64,000 nt of DNA from contig CAZCHH010000010.1 in the NCBI GenBank assembly GCA_964498585.1, forward strand, positions 3,177-67,176, in the 5' to 3' direction. Source of the stretch: JAAYJM01 sp964498585 (GTDB lineage Bacteria; Bacteroidota; Ignavibacteria; Kapaibacteriales; UBA2268). This document shows positions 50,572-60,144 of this stretch, in pieces. The notes under the pieces are model-generated. The model was not told the origin of the DNA. It did not search any database and was given only the letters and a program-made list of their open reading frames with translations. A program made the position numbers and the translations under genes. Every line of letters begins with the position of its first letter. The stretch's first letter is position 1.

Positions 50572-51636
50572 ATGAGTTTTATTAATAAATTTGAAATTTT
50601 AACAAATGAAATAAATAAAATGAACAAAGATATTGAATTATGCGGAATAGGAAATGGATTAGTTGATTTACAGTATAAAATCAGTGAGCAAGAGCTTCTA
50701 AATATAAGAATTGCCAAGGGACTAATGACACTTGTTTCTGAGGAAGAGCAGGCAAATTTTCTTAATTTTTTGAAAGATAAAAAAGAGCATAAGTGCTCTG
50801 GCGGTTCTGCTGCAAATACTATAATTGGTTTTACTCAGTTCGGTGCTAAAGCTGCTTATAAAACTGTGCTTGGAAATGATAAATACGGCTTGTTTTATGC
50901 TTCAGAATTTAAAGAATTAGGAATTGAACTGCAAGCCGAGCATTTAAACGATAGCCCAACCGGCACTTGTCTGATTTTAATAACTCCGGACTCTGAACGA
51001 ACTATGCTAACCTCGCTCGGTGCTTCTGCTAAATTTGAAATTAAAAATTTGAATGAAGAAGTAATTAGTCGTTCGAAGTGGATTTATTTAGAAGGATATA
51101 AATTATCTCAAGAATCTAGTGCAGAAGCTATGTTTAAATCTATTGAACTTGCTAAAAAGTATGACACAAAAATTGCTTTTACTTTTTCCGATGCTTTTAT
51201 AATAAACTGCTTTTATGATGGAGTAAAACAAATTACAGAGCAATGCGACTTGATTTTCTGTAATGAGCAGGAAGCCATTGCATATACAAAACAAAACGAC
51301 TACAACAAAGCAGTTAGTGAACTGAATAATTCCTGTCCGAATATTGTTGTTACCCGCGGTGCTTTAGGTTCGGTTGTATTGTTTAATGGGAAAAAATATG
51401 ATATTCCCGCATATAAAGTTCAAGCAATAGATAGTACTGGTGCTGGTGATATGTATGCTGCCGGCTTCCTTTGGGGAATAATTAAATTGAATAATCCTGA
51501 AAAAGCCGGGTATCTCGGGTCAATTGCTTCTTCACAGGTAGTTACTCAATTAGGTCCCAGATTAAAGGATTCTTTTTTCAAATCTTTTAAAGAAAAAGTT
51601 GGAGTAATTGGATTTTCTTTATCTGGAGCAGAATGA
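50572..51636 (+). CDS. PfkB family carbohydrate/nucleoside kinase (adenosine kinase-like)
   Basis: A 354-residue ribokinase-superfamily kinase. The N-terminal motif GIGNGLVDLQY (near 22-32), the GGSAANTIIG signature (near 77-86) and the C-terminal DSTGAGDMYAAGFLWG (near 289-304, with the catalytic Asp) are all present. Bacteroidota proteins of this type are called adenosine kinases, but the sugar substrate cannot be told. The true start may be the later ATG (MNKDIELCG, 48 nt downstream). Monocistronic. Confidence 0.88.
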   Translation: MSFINKFEILTNEINKMNKDIELCGIGNGLVDLQYKISEQELLNIRIAKGLMTLVSEEEQANFLNFLKDKKEHKCSGGSAANTIIGFTQFGAKAAYKTVLGNDKYGLFYASEFKELGIELQAEHLNDSPTGTCLILITPDSERTMLTSLGASAKFEIKNLNEEVISRSKWIYLEGYKLSQESSAEAMFKSIELAKKYDTKIAFTFSDAFIINCFYDGVKQITEQCDLIFCNEQEAIAYTKQNDYNKAVSELNNSCPNIVVTRGALGSVVLFNGKKYDIPAYKVQAIDSTGAGDMYAAGFLWGIIKLNNPEKAGYLGSIASSQVVTQLGPRLKDSFFKSFKEKVGVIGFSLSGAE

Positions 51637-51747
51637 CATATTTTGATAGTGGTTTAGCATTATCATAATTGATAATCAAAAAAATATTAAATATAAATTA
51701 ACGTCATATTTCAATATTAATTTTTTAATATTTTAAAAGGAAAAAAT

Positions 51748-52257
51748 ATGATAAGCAAAACAATAGTAAATGCAATAAACGAACAAATTGCAAAAGAAAT
51801 GTATTCTTCAAATTTATACTTATCAATGGCAAGTTATTTTCATTCTATCAACTTAAATGGTTTAGCCAATTGGATGAGAGTGCAGGCACAAGAAGAAACT
51901 TTTCATGCAATGAAATTTTTTGATTATGTAATTTCAAGAGGCGGTGAAGTAAAAATTGCTGCAATTCCTGAGCCACAGGCAAAATGGAAATCCCCAATTG
52001 ATGTATTGAAAGCAACATTCGAACACGAAAAAGCCGTTACTGCTTCTATAAATGCTTTAGCTAATTTATCTAATAAAGAAAATGACCTTGCTACTTCCAT
52101 TATGCTACAATGGTTTATTACTGAACAAATTGAAGAAGAAGCAAGCGTTGAAGACATTTTGAGAAGAATGGAAATGATGGGTGATTTCAAAGGCGGTTTA
52201 TTTATGATTGATAATGATTTAAAGGGCAGAGTTTTTACTCCTCCTACAAATGCCTAA
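51748..52257 (+). CDS. ftnA: Non-haem ferritin
   Basis: A 169-residue bacterial ferritin of the FtnA type. The ferroxidase ligands are at Glu17 (AKEMYSSNLYLSM), Glu50 and His53 (QAQEETFHAMKF), and further Glu in the FITEQIEEEASV segment (near 126-137). Ferritin stores iron as a mineral in a 24-subunit shell. An SD-like AAAGGA lies 6 nt before the start. It fits with the Fe uptake gene pair feoAB earlier in the window. Confidence 0.95.
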   Translation: MISKTIVNAINEQIAKEMYSSNLYLSMASYFHSINLNGLANWMRVQAQEETFHAMKFFDYVISRGGEVKIAAIPEPQAKWKSPIDVLKATFEHEKAVTASINALANLSNKENDLATSIMLQWFITEQIEEEASVEDILRRMEMMGDFKGGLFMIDNDLKGRVFTPPTNA

Positions 52258-52420
52258 ATGATTGATGAAAAATTATTGTTTTTCAAAATATAATCAATTA
52301 TGCTATTGAAAGAGAAGTTGAATCTGCTTATTTTTATGCTGATTTACAATTAAAAACGAATTCACTTCTTTGAAAAATTTTATATTTTTAATAAAATTAT
52401 TTCTTATGAATAAAATAAAG

Positions 52421-52453
52421 ATGTACTCCACTATAAATGAGGAGTACATTTTT
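52421..52453 (+). terminator. Terminator-like hairpin after ferritin
   Basis: A 9-bp stem (ATGTACTCC with GGAGTACAT) around an 11-nt loop, with a T run straight after. It lies about 165 bp after the ferritin stop. The rest of 52258-52913 is AT-rich with no gene or clear promoter recognised. Confidence 0.65.
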
Positions 52454-52913
52454 ATTTATAGAATATCTTTCTTTTATAAATAGCAATTTTCATTTACAAT
52501 GGATTATCCCCTTTTTCCCATTAAAATAAAACATACCTTCATTTCCTTCTTATTAAATAACTTATCTCTAATGTTAATAACAAGTTATATTACAGAAAAT
52601 ATTATGTCCCAATAAATCTATTTTTAATTAATTGTTTACTTATTTTATATCCAATCAATTTATCCGATAACTAAAAGCAATCATTTGAATTATTTAATTC
52701 AGATTTTTTCAAAAAATTCATATTTTTTTGAGACAGAATTGTTTTTTTTGTGTTTTATATATAAAAAAGTAAATATTATTTGAAATTTTTTGTTAATTTT
52801 AATCATTATGAAAATTCAGATAAAAAACGAAAAAAAGAATATTCAATTTTATTAGAAAAGAATCAATAATTATTTTAATAAAAAAATAAAAACTTTTTTA
52901 AACTAAAATCGGA

Positions 52914-54647
52914 GTGAATATGAAAAAGATTACTTATTCTTTTACCTTTGTATCTTTCTTTTTGCTATTTAATTTACATTCAAGCTCACAGCCAAAATGC
53001 GAGTGGGCGCAAAAGATTGCTTGTTCATACACTACCCCTGTTACCTGCGTAGAGATAGACAAATTAGGAAATATTTATATTGGAGGTTGGTATTTTTCTT
53101 CAACTGTGGAATTTAACAATGGTATATCGCTTGAAAATCTTAGTGATTATGATGCTTTTATAGCAAAATATAATTCAGAAGGGATTTGCCAATGGGCCGA
53201 AAGGATTTATGGTAACTACGATGTTTTTATTTTAAGTTTAGAAGTTGATAATAATAACAATGTTTATTTAGCAGGTCAAAGTTTATCATCAATACTTTAT
53301 TTTAACAATGGAATTTCACTAACATCAAATTCTTATCAGCAAGGATTTTTAGCGAAATATAATTCAGAAGGGATTTGCCAGTGGGCACAATTCGTTGCTG
53401 ATGATTCTTCTGTAACAACAGCATTTAAAATAAAAGTTGATTCCGATGGTAATTTAATTCTCGCCGGTGAATTCTATGAATCAACAATTCATTTTAACAA
53501 CAATATTTCATTAAATGTAAACGGACAAAATAATGCTTATATAGCAAAATATAATTCAGATGGAATTTGCCAGTGGGCACAATCAGTTACCGGGGACTCG
53601 GTGAACTTATTAAGAGATTTAGATATAGACAATGATAATAATGTTTATACCTTAGGACTATTTATGTCAGACACTATTATTTTTAACAATAATAAATTTT
53701 TAGTCAATTCTGAAAAATATAATCCAGATGGATTTCTTGCAAAATATAATTCAGATGGAATTTGCCAGTGGGCTGAAAGAATTGGAGGAACTAATATTGA
53801 TTATACCTGGTATTTAGCTGTTGAAAATTTAGAATCAGGTAATAAAAAAACTAAATCCTGTGAATATCTTCTTCAAAACATATATATTAGTGGTCGCTCC
53901 AATTCTGATAAACTTAATTTTAATAATAATATATCTTTAACAGGTGATGGTGTAGAAGATGCTTATATTGCAAAATACAATTCAGATGGAATTTGTCAGT
54001 GGGCTGATAGAATTATTGGTGTTGGCGAAATAGCTGCTTTAACTATTGCTGTTGATAACAAAAGTAATATATATTTTTCTGATGAATTTTTTGGTGATAC
54101 TGTTTATTTTAATAACGGTATTTCTTTAGTTAATTTGAGTTTACCCGATTATCACAGAGATGTATTCTTTGCTAAATATAATTCAGAAGGGATATGCCAG
54201 TGGGCTGAAAGAATTTCCGGTGATTTGTGTGAAGAAAATCTTGATATAGCAGCTGATGACAATGGACATATATATATTGTAGGTGATTCAGAATCAAGTA
54301 CACTAAATTTTAACAATGGCATTTCACTTCCGTTAAAAGGTATATGGGATGGATATTTGGTAAAATATTCAACAGAAGCAACAAGTGTCGAAGATAAACT
54401 AACGAACAATTCCTTTTCTGTTTATCCAAACCCAGTTCAGGATATTGCAACTATAAGCTGCAATTTTCCTAATTTAGCTAATTTGAAACTCACAATTACA
54501 AATTTAGTTAGTGAAAAAGTAAAAGAAGTATTGTTCAATTCAACTAACAACCAGGTAAATCTTTCAGATTTATCAAGCGGTGTTTACATTTTTACAATTA
54601 GTGGAAAAGGAAATTCGGAAAGTAAGATTGTAAGTGTAATTAAATAG
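52914..54647 (+). CDS. Secreted SBBP-type propeller with T9SS sorting domain (copy 1)
   Basis: A 577-residue secreted protein. After a signal peptide (residues 1-26, ending SSS) there are about seven repeats of 65-75 residues, each built from GICQWAxxI, a strand with DxxxNVYxAG, then FNNxISL and AKYNSE/DG. This is the SBBP (seven-bladed beta-propeller) repeat type. The last 80 residues are a T9SS type A sorting domain (NSFSVYPNPVQDIATISCNF ... SGVYIFTIS). Tandem with a paralogue of equal length 199 bp downstream. An SD-like GGAG lies 6 nt before the start ATG at 52920 or 52914. Confidence 0.87.
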   Translation: MNMKKITYSFTFVSFFLLFNLHSSSQPKCEWAQKIACSYTTPVTCVEIDKLGNIYIGGWYFSSTVEFNNGISLENLSDYDAFIAKYNSEGICQWAERIYGNYDVFILSLEVDNNNNVYLAGQSLSSILYFNNGISLTSNSYQQGFLAKYNSEGICQWAQFVADDSSVTTAFKIKVDSDGNLILAGEFYESTIHFNNNISLNVNGQNNAYIAKYNSDGICQWAQSVTGDSVNLLRDLDIDNDNNVYTLGLFMSDTIIFNNNKFLVNSEKYNPDGFLAKYNSDGICQWAERIGGTNIDYTWYLAVENLESGNKKTKSCEYLLQNIYISGRSNSDKLNFNNNISLTGDGVEDAYIAKYNSDGICQWADRIIGVGEIAALTIAVDNKSNIYFSDEFFGDTVYFNNGISLVNLSLPDYHRDVFFAKYNSEGICQWAERISGDLCEENLDIAADDNGHIYIVGDSESSTLNFNNGISLPLKGIWDGYLVKYSTEATSVEDKLTNNSFSVYPNPVQDIATISCNFPNLANLKLTITNLVSEKVKEVLFNSTNNQVNLSDLSSGVYIFTISGKGNSESKIVSVIK

Positions 54648-54846
54648 ATTTACATTTTGAAAATTTGATATACAAAAAAATAATAATTATAGAAGGGGAG
54701 TACTAAAAATTCAATTTTACCTGTGTTTACGGTGCGAAGTGATGAATCTTAAGTTCTTTGATAATAAGGATTTGATTTCATCCTCACTATACTCAAAACT
54801 ACAATTTTTAGAACTCTTATAAATTTCTTTAATTTTAGGAGTTATT

Positions 54847-56580
54847 ATGAAAAACAAAATAATTACGTTTATTGGTTTATTTCTATTATTATCATTGTGT
54901 ATGCAATTAAATGCACAAAGGAGCTGCCAGTGGGCAGAAAAAATAGATTATTCTAATAATGGGGTATCTTATAGTTTAGCAGTTGATAAAAATGGAAACG
55001 TTTATGTATCTGGTCATTTTTTTGAAGATACTGTTTCATTTAATAATGATATTAAACTTATAAGTTCTGGAGGCTTTGATGCTTATATAGCAAAATATAA
55101 TTCTGAAGGGAACTGCCAGTGGGCAGAAAAAATTGCAGGTTCTGCTCCAGATTTCGTATGGAGTATTGCAGTTGATGATTACGAAAATGTTTTTGTAACC
55201 GGGTATTTCGAATCACAGGAATTATATTTTAATAATGGAATAATGCTAAATAAGATTGATTCTACATTTTATGAAGCTTATTATGCAAAGTTTAATTCTG
55301 ATGGGATTTGTCAATGGGCTAAAATAATTACTGGTATTGGCTCAGAATCTACACATAGTATTGCGGTTGATGTAAATGGATTTATATATATTGCAGGCAG
55401 TTTCACTTGTCCATTATTAAGCATTAATAATAATATCGAAATAACAAATAGTGGCTTTGAAGATTCATTTATTGCTAAATTCGATTCAGAAGGGATTTGT
55501 CTTTGGGCAGAAAAAATAGCAGGTACTGGTTATGATATTACAAAAAAAATTATTTTAGACAGATTAGCTAATATTTATATTGCAGGATTTTTTGATAGTA
55601 TCAGTCTTGATTTTAATAACAATATTACTTTAGAAAATAATAGTAGCAATACAGATGGTTTTATTGCAAAATATAATCCTGAAGGGACTTGCCTTTGGGC
55701 AGAAAAAATTGCAGGAAATAATAGAGACATTACTTGGAGTTTAGCTTTAGAAGAAAATAATTTTTCAAACTTTTATAATAATATTTCTAATTATTTAGAA
55801 CCAAATATTTGGGTTATTGGATCTTTCAAGTCAACAATACTTCATTTTAACAACGGTATAACATTGAATAATAGAGGATCTGAAGACGCTTTCTTTGCTA
55901 AATATAATCCAAGTGGCGATTGTATATTAGCTGAAAAAATTGCTGGCTCTCTTGATGATTTTACAACCGGAATAATGATTGATAACGAAAAAAATGTTTT
56001 TATTGCTGGCGATTTCTCTTCCCCAATTTTATATTTTAATAATGATATTTCTTTAAATAATTTTGGCTCTGATAATACTTCTGATATATTTTTTGCAAAG
56101 TATGATATTAATGGTAATTGTAAGTGGGCAGAACGGATTTCTGGTTCTCTAAATGATAATGCTAATGGTCTTACAATAGATGAATATTCAAATATTTATC
56201 TATCAGGTGATTTTCAATCAAATCTCCTGAATTTTAACAATGGTATTTCACTTTCTTTAAACTCTTCAGAATATTACTACGATGGATATATTGCAAAATA
56301 TTCTACTGAAAGCTCAATTGTAGATATAAATTCCACAAACAACTCTTTTTCTGTTTATCCAAACCCAGTTCAGGATATTGCAACTATAAGCTGCAATTTT
56401 CCTAATTTAGCTAATTTGAAACTCACAATTACAAATTTAGTTAGTGAAAAAGTAAAAGAAGTATTGTTCAATTCAACTAACAACCAGGTAAATCTTTCAG
56501 ATTTATCAAGCGGAGTTTACATTTTTACAATTTCTGGAAATGTTTATTCAGAAAGCAAGATTGTAATTGTAATTAAATAA
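54847..56580 (+). CDS. Secreted SBBP-type propeller with T9SS sorting domain (copy 2)
   Basis: A 577-residue paralogue of the gene before it, with a signal peptide (residues 1-23, ending LNA) and the same repeats (QWAEKI, NVYVSG, FNNDIKL, IAKYNSEG). The propeller part has diverged well from copy 1, but the C-terminal sorting domain is identical at DNA level over 167 nt (54414-54580 against 56347-56513). GGAG precedes the start by 5 nt. Function unknown; surface exposure is predicted. Confidence 0.87.
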   Translation: MKNKIITFIGLFLLLSLCMQLNAQRSCQWAEKIDYSNNGVSYSLAVDKNGNVYVSGHFFEDTVSFNNDIKLISSGGFDAYIAKYNSEGNCQWAEKIAGSAPDFVWSIAVDDYENVFVTGYFESQELYFNNGIMLNKIDSTFYEAYYAKFNSDGICQWAKIITGIGSESTHSIAVDVNGFIYIAGSFTCPLLSINNNIEITNSGFEDSFIAKFDSEGICLWAEKIAGTGYDITKKIILDRLANIYIAGFFDSISLDFNNNITLENNSSNTDGFIAKYNPEGTCLWAEKIAGNNRDITWSLALEENNFSNFYNNISNYLEPNIWVIGSFKSTILHFNNGITLNNRGSEDAFFAKYNPSGDCILAEKIAGSLDDFTTGIMIDNEKNVFIAGDFSSPILYFNNDISLNNFGSDNTSDIFFAKYDINGNCKWAERISGSLNDNANGLTIDEYSNIYLSGDFQSNLLNFNNGISLSLNSSEYYYDGYIAKYSTESSIVDINSTNNSFSVYPNPVQDIATISCNFPNLANLKLTITNLVSEKVKEVLFNSTNNQVNLSDLSSGVYIFTISGNVYSESKIVIVIK

Positions 56581-56901
56581 AGTGGAATTCTAATACTAAA
56601 AGTGTCATTCTGACGAATGTCTGAATCTTTCTTATGATTATTCAGTCACTATTCGATAATAGCTTTTTTAAGGATGCATTTGGGCTTGCTCCAATGAAAC
56701 AAGTGAGCAAGCTCTCTTGCTATCCCAAGATGGATGCTGGCATACGCTAAAATGACAAGTAGTGATGTCATTGGAAACAAAGCGAAGAATCTCACAAATC
56801 ATTGCAAAAAATAATTTGGGATTCTTCGCTTATGCTTATGAATATACATTATAGTGTTTGCTTTCCAACTTTCAGAAAATTAGTCAGCTTACAAAAATTT
56901 T

Positions 56902-56946
56902 TCTAAACCATCTAAGCTTTCTAAACCATCTAAGCTTTCTAAACTA
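56902..56946. repeat. 9-nt register repeat
   Basis: Five 9-nt units alternating TCTAAACCA and TCTAAGCTT, ending TCTAAACTA just before the stop codon of the FadL-like gene at 56948. The preceding 300 bp of this gap are filled with GTCATT-bounded repeats, including a GAAGAATCTC unit, and have no gene. Confidence 0.8.
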
Positions 56947-56947
56947 A

Positions 56948-58375
56948 TCAATACCTGTAAGTTAATTGCAATCCAATATCAAGTGGATTATTTTTAAAAG
57001 TATAGCTAGAAAGAGATTCTGCACTATTGCCGTAATTAGTTCTTAGTTCAGAAAGAGAATTCCAGCGGAAAACGCCGTCTAATCTAATATTGGGTGCAAG
57101 ATAAACACCACCGCCCAATGCAACAGTTTGTAAAGAAGCACCGGGAATGTCAAATACATAAGGCGAAGTAGTAGAAGAAAAACTGGCACGGGCAACAACT
57201 GGAGCAATAGGAATTTCATATTCAATACCAAATCCCCAGGTAGTTTGTCCAACTAAATCCTGAACTATTGCTAAATTCAAATCTTCAATTTCGTCTATTG
57301 CATCAGAAAACTTAGTTTGTGTTACATCTTTATATTCAATTCCGAAAGCAAAAGTTATGTCGAGAGCATGAAAAGAAACGCCGGCAGAATAAACAAATGG
57401 TGTTCTTAGTTTATAAGAAGATTCATAATCTTTGTCAAAAGCGAAATTATCTCCATTTTCAAAAAAAGATTTTGCTTTAATTGAAGAAACATCTTCTATT
57501 TCGTAAAAAGTAGGAAAACGAATATTTGCACCGAATCTAAGTAAATCTTCAAATCTTGCCTGAATACCCAGAGAGCCACTTATTCCAGTTATTTTCTGTT
57601 CAATTTTCTCGTCAACTTCAAGCAAATCGAAGTCTATATTTGTCCAGTTAATGTCATCATAATAATTATATTTGTTGTAAATGTCCTGTTCAGAATATCT
57701 TCTTCTATAATCATAAGTTCCCCACTTGCCCTGAATAGCAACTCCCAGCGAAACATATTCAGTCAAATCGAAAGCAATTCCACCGATTATATTATGAAGG
57801 CCTCCAGATTCCTGAATAAATGCTTTTTGCAGTAAGCTATCAACGATTGGAGTAACTAACATTGAATCTGTAAGATAGAGCTGATAAGCTAAATTATTAG
57901 CTCGAACTCTTGTTCCATTAGTTGCATAATAATCAGTCATAGTAGAATATGGATTGAAAGCTTCATATTTCATATTGTTATCGAAATTGCTTTCCATAAA
58001 GTATGCTAAACCAACAGCGCCATTTCCTTGTTTTGTTTTAAAAGGAACTGCTAAACCAGCGTGGGTGATATACTCATCATTAGAATTAAACGGAATTTTA
58101 TTATCTAAAAATTTAGTCTCAGTAGAAAAAGTGCTGAAGCCAAAGCCAAAAGAAAGTTCTGTTTTTCCAATAAAAGATAGTCCGGCCGGATTGTATGCCA
58201 AAGCAGCTAAATCATCACTAATTCCATAATAAGAAACGTTCAAGCCGGCTGCACGAGGAGTAATATATCCATTTGTTTTTGTATAGCGTAAAGCGTCTTC
58301 AATGGATTGAGCGTTTGCAGAAATTGCTAAAGTTATAAAAGAAATTAGCAATACTATAAATTTTGTAGATTTCAT
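56948..58375 (-). CDS. FadL/OmpP1-like outer-membrane protein
   Basis: A 475-residue predicted outer-membrane beta-barrel of the OmpP1/FadL/TodX type. Signal peptide residues 1-22 (ending SANAQ). The mature N-terminus has the plug-like YGISDDLAALAYNPAGLSFIGKTELSFG stretch (near 50-77 in parts), whose NPA motif is typical of FadL. Many alternating strands ending in aromatic residues and a terminal Tyr-Arg-Tyr support a barrel. FadL proteins let hydrophobic molecules cross the outer membrane. The gene lies 3 bp from the lipoprotein gene, so the two are probably one operon. Confidence 0.82.
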   Translation of the reverse strand: MKSTKFIVLLISFITLAISANAQSIEDALRYTKTNGYITPRAAGLNVSYYGISDDLAALAYNPAGLSFIGKTELSFGFGFSTFSTETKFLDNKIPFNSNDEYITHAGLAVPFKTKQGNGAVGLAYFMESNFDNNMKYEAFNPYSTMTDYYATNGTRVRANNLAYQLYLTDSMLVTPIVDSLLQKAFIQESGGLHNIIGGIAFDLTEYVSLGVAIQGKWGTYDYRRRYSEQDIYNKYNYYDDINWTNIDFDLLEVDEKIEQKITGISGSLGIQARFEDLLRFGANIRFPTFYEIEDVSSIKAKSFFENGDNFAFDKDYESSYKLRTPFVYSAGVSFHALDITFAFGIEYKDVTQTKFSDAIDEIEDLNLAIVQDLVGQTTWGFGIEYEIPIAPVVARASFSSTTSPYVFDIPGASLQTVALGGGVYLAPNIRLDGVFRWNSLSELRTNYGNSAESLSSYTFKNNPLDIGLQLTYRY

Positions 58376-58378
58376 AAA

Positions 58379-59713
58379 TTACCTCTTTCCCCGTGAATTA
58401 GTTTCACCAGAACCAGAACTTCCAGAACTTCCACCAGAGCTTCCACTGCTACCGGAACTTCTTGAACCACCACTACTTCTTGAACCACTGCTTGAAGGAG
58501 TGGAATAGCTGCCAGAACCACTGCTTGAAGGAGTGGAATAGCTGCCAGAGTTTCCAGAAGAGCGTGATGATGCTTCTCTTGAACTTCCTCTTGATGGGCT
58601 TTCAGATGGAGTACTTTTTGATTTCTCTCTTGGAGTATAAGTGCTACCAGAAGTTTCTCTGCTCTTTGTTTTTTCCTCAGTTGCAGGATTTGACGTATTT
58701 ACTCCTCTAAAAGTAGGATTAGTAGAATTTTCTTCATTCGTGTTGCTTGGACTGCTTGGAGTAACTGTTGATGAAGTTCTGGGAATATAACTGTTTCCTT
58801 TTTCCTCAGTTGCAGGATTTGACGTATTTACTCCTCTTAAAGTAGGATTAGTGGAGCTTCCACTATTATTACTACCAGAGTTGTTACCAGTTGGGGTCAA
58901 TGAAGTAGAAGTATTTGGATTAACACTTTTTTCAACATTAGGAATACTATAAGCTCTTTCGTTTGCAGCAGGATTTGAAGTATTCACTTTTGGCAGTGAA
59001 TTAGAAGAACCTGATGAAAAGCCAGTATTAGTTGTTGGTGTTAAAGCATTACTTGGAATAGTAACACCTCTTTCATTTGTTAAAGTGCGGTATCCGGTAC
59101 TTGTCAATCCTCTTCTACCTGTAGATTCGTCTCTTACATTAGAATAGTTTCCACGGCTGGGTCCGAAATCACGATATGTTTCTTCCTTTTTTGGTTTTGA
59201 ATCATAATAGTCTGGAACAATAACATACCTGTGATGGCTATGCCACCAGTTATAATGATAAGGATGATAGTCAAAACGATAAGGAGACCAGTATGAGCTG
59301 TAGAATGGGTAGTCATACCAGTATGAATAATATACCGGATGCCAGCGCCATCTCCAATTATCATAATATTCAACTACATACACTCTTGAATGAGGGTAAT
59401 AGAAACCGTCATAATAGACTTCCCACCAAGGTACATAAACAGGAACATAACGTGTTTCTCTTGCTATGTAATAATTTGTATATTCCTGTTCTTCGTTTTG
59501 TGTATTAGTCGTGCCGGTATCCTGCAAGTATTGTTCTTCCTGAATGCTATATTGAGTTTGCTCAGTATTTTTTTCTTCTGTAACTTCGGTTTTTACTTCG
59601 CTATTTGGTTTGCTATAACCGAAATAATCTTGCCTTGAACCAGTGTTTGAAGCACAACTACTTAAAATAATTGTTATGCTTGCTAAAATCCCTGTTATAA
59701 TTAATTTTTTCAT
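58379..59713 (-). CDS. Low-complexity lipoprotein, Tyr/Trp/His-rich then Ser/Gly-rich
   Basis: A 444-residue lipoprotein (lipobox LSSC, Cys20). Residues about 85-180 are dense in Tyr, Trp and His (for example YYDGFYYPHSRVYVVEYYDN and HYNWWHSHHRY). Residues about 190-340 hold repeated NTSNPAxEE units, and about 350-444 are Ser/Gly-rich with SSSGSGSYSTPSS repeats. No family was recognised. Such extreme composition suggests an envelope or matrix protein with an extended, possibly metal- or aromatic-binding part. It is the first gene of a pair with the FadL-like gene (3-bp gap). Confidence 0.8.
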   Translation of the reverse strand: MKKLIITGILASITIILSSCASNTGSRQDYFGYSKPNSEVKTEVTEEKNTEQTQYSIQEEQYLQDTGTTNTQNEEQEYTNYYIARETRYVPVYVPWWEVYYDGFYYPHSRVYVVEYYDNWRWRWHPVYYSYWYDYPFYSSYWSPYRFDYHPYHYNWWHSHHRYVIVPDYYDSKPKKEETYRDFGPSRGNYSNVRDESTGRRGLTSTGYRTLTNERGVTIPSNALTPTTNTGFSSGSSNSLPKVNTSNPAANERAYSIPNVEKSVNPNTSTSLTPTGNNSGSNNSGSSTNPTLRGVNTSNPATEEKGNSYIPRTSSTVTPSSPSNTNEENSTNPTFRGVNTSNPATEEKTKSRETSGSTYTPREKSKSTPSESPSRGSSREASSRSSGNSGSYSTPSSSGSGSYSTPSSSGSRSSGGSRSSGSSGSSGGSSGSSGSGETNSRGKR

Positions 59714-59875
59714 TGTTAATCTCCCTTATTTATATATTCTAACGTATATATTCAAAAAATGTTACAAAAGAATTCAAAATTGTTATACTGATATACTATT
59801 TATGTCTTTATTATTCATTCCATTTTTAATTGTAAAATATACGAAATATAGAACAGCACTAATATATTTCCACTA

Positions 59876-59945
59876 ACTCCCTTTTTCAAAAGGGGGAATT
59901 ATTACTCGTTTTCTTCTCACCCTTTAAAAAATGGGGTAGGGTAGA
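59876..59945. repeat. CCCTTT...AAAGGG fold-back repeat
   Basis: ACTCCCTTTTTCAAAAGGGGG with an inverted partner CCCTTTAAAAAATGGGGTAGGG, related to the arms at 20745-20830 and 21070-21095. It is part of the 431-bp gap between the lipoprotein and uvrA genes; the rest is AT-rich, with no clear promoter. Confidence 0.65.
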
Positions 59946-60144
59946 TTCTGTAAATCTTTTTTTCACAAGTTTTTATTTATTTGCTTATTTTAATTTGTAT
60001 TAAGTCCTTGCTTAATAATGATATACAATGTAATAACCAAAATTCAGCTATAGAACATAAGACAAATGAAAAATGGGAAAAAATGCTAATAATTCAGTAT
60101 ATTTACATTTTTATTTTTCACATATTACAAAATTTTATTGAATA

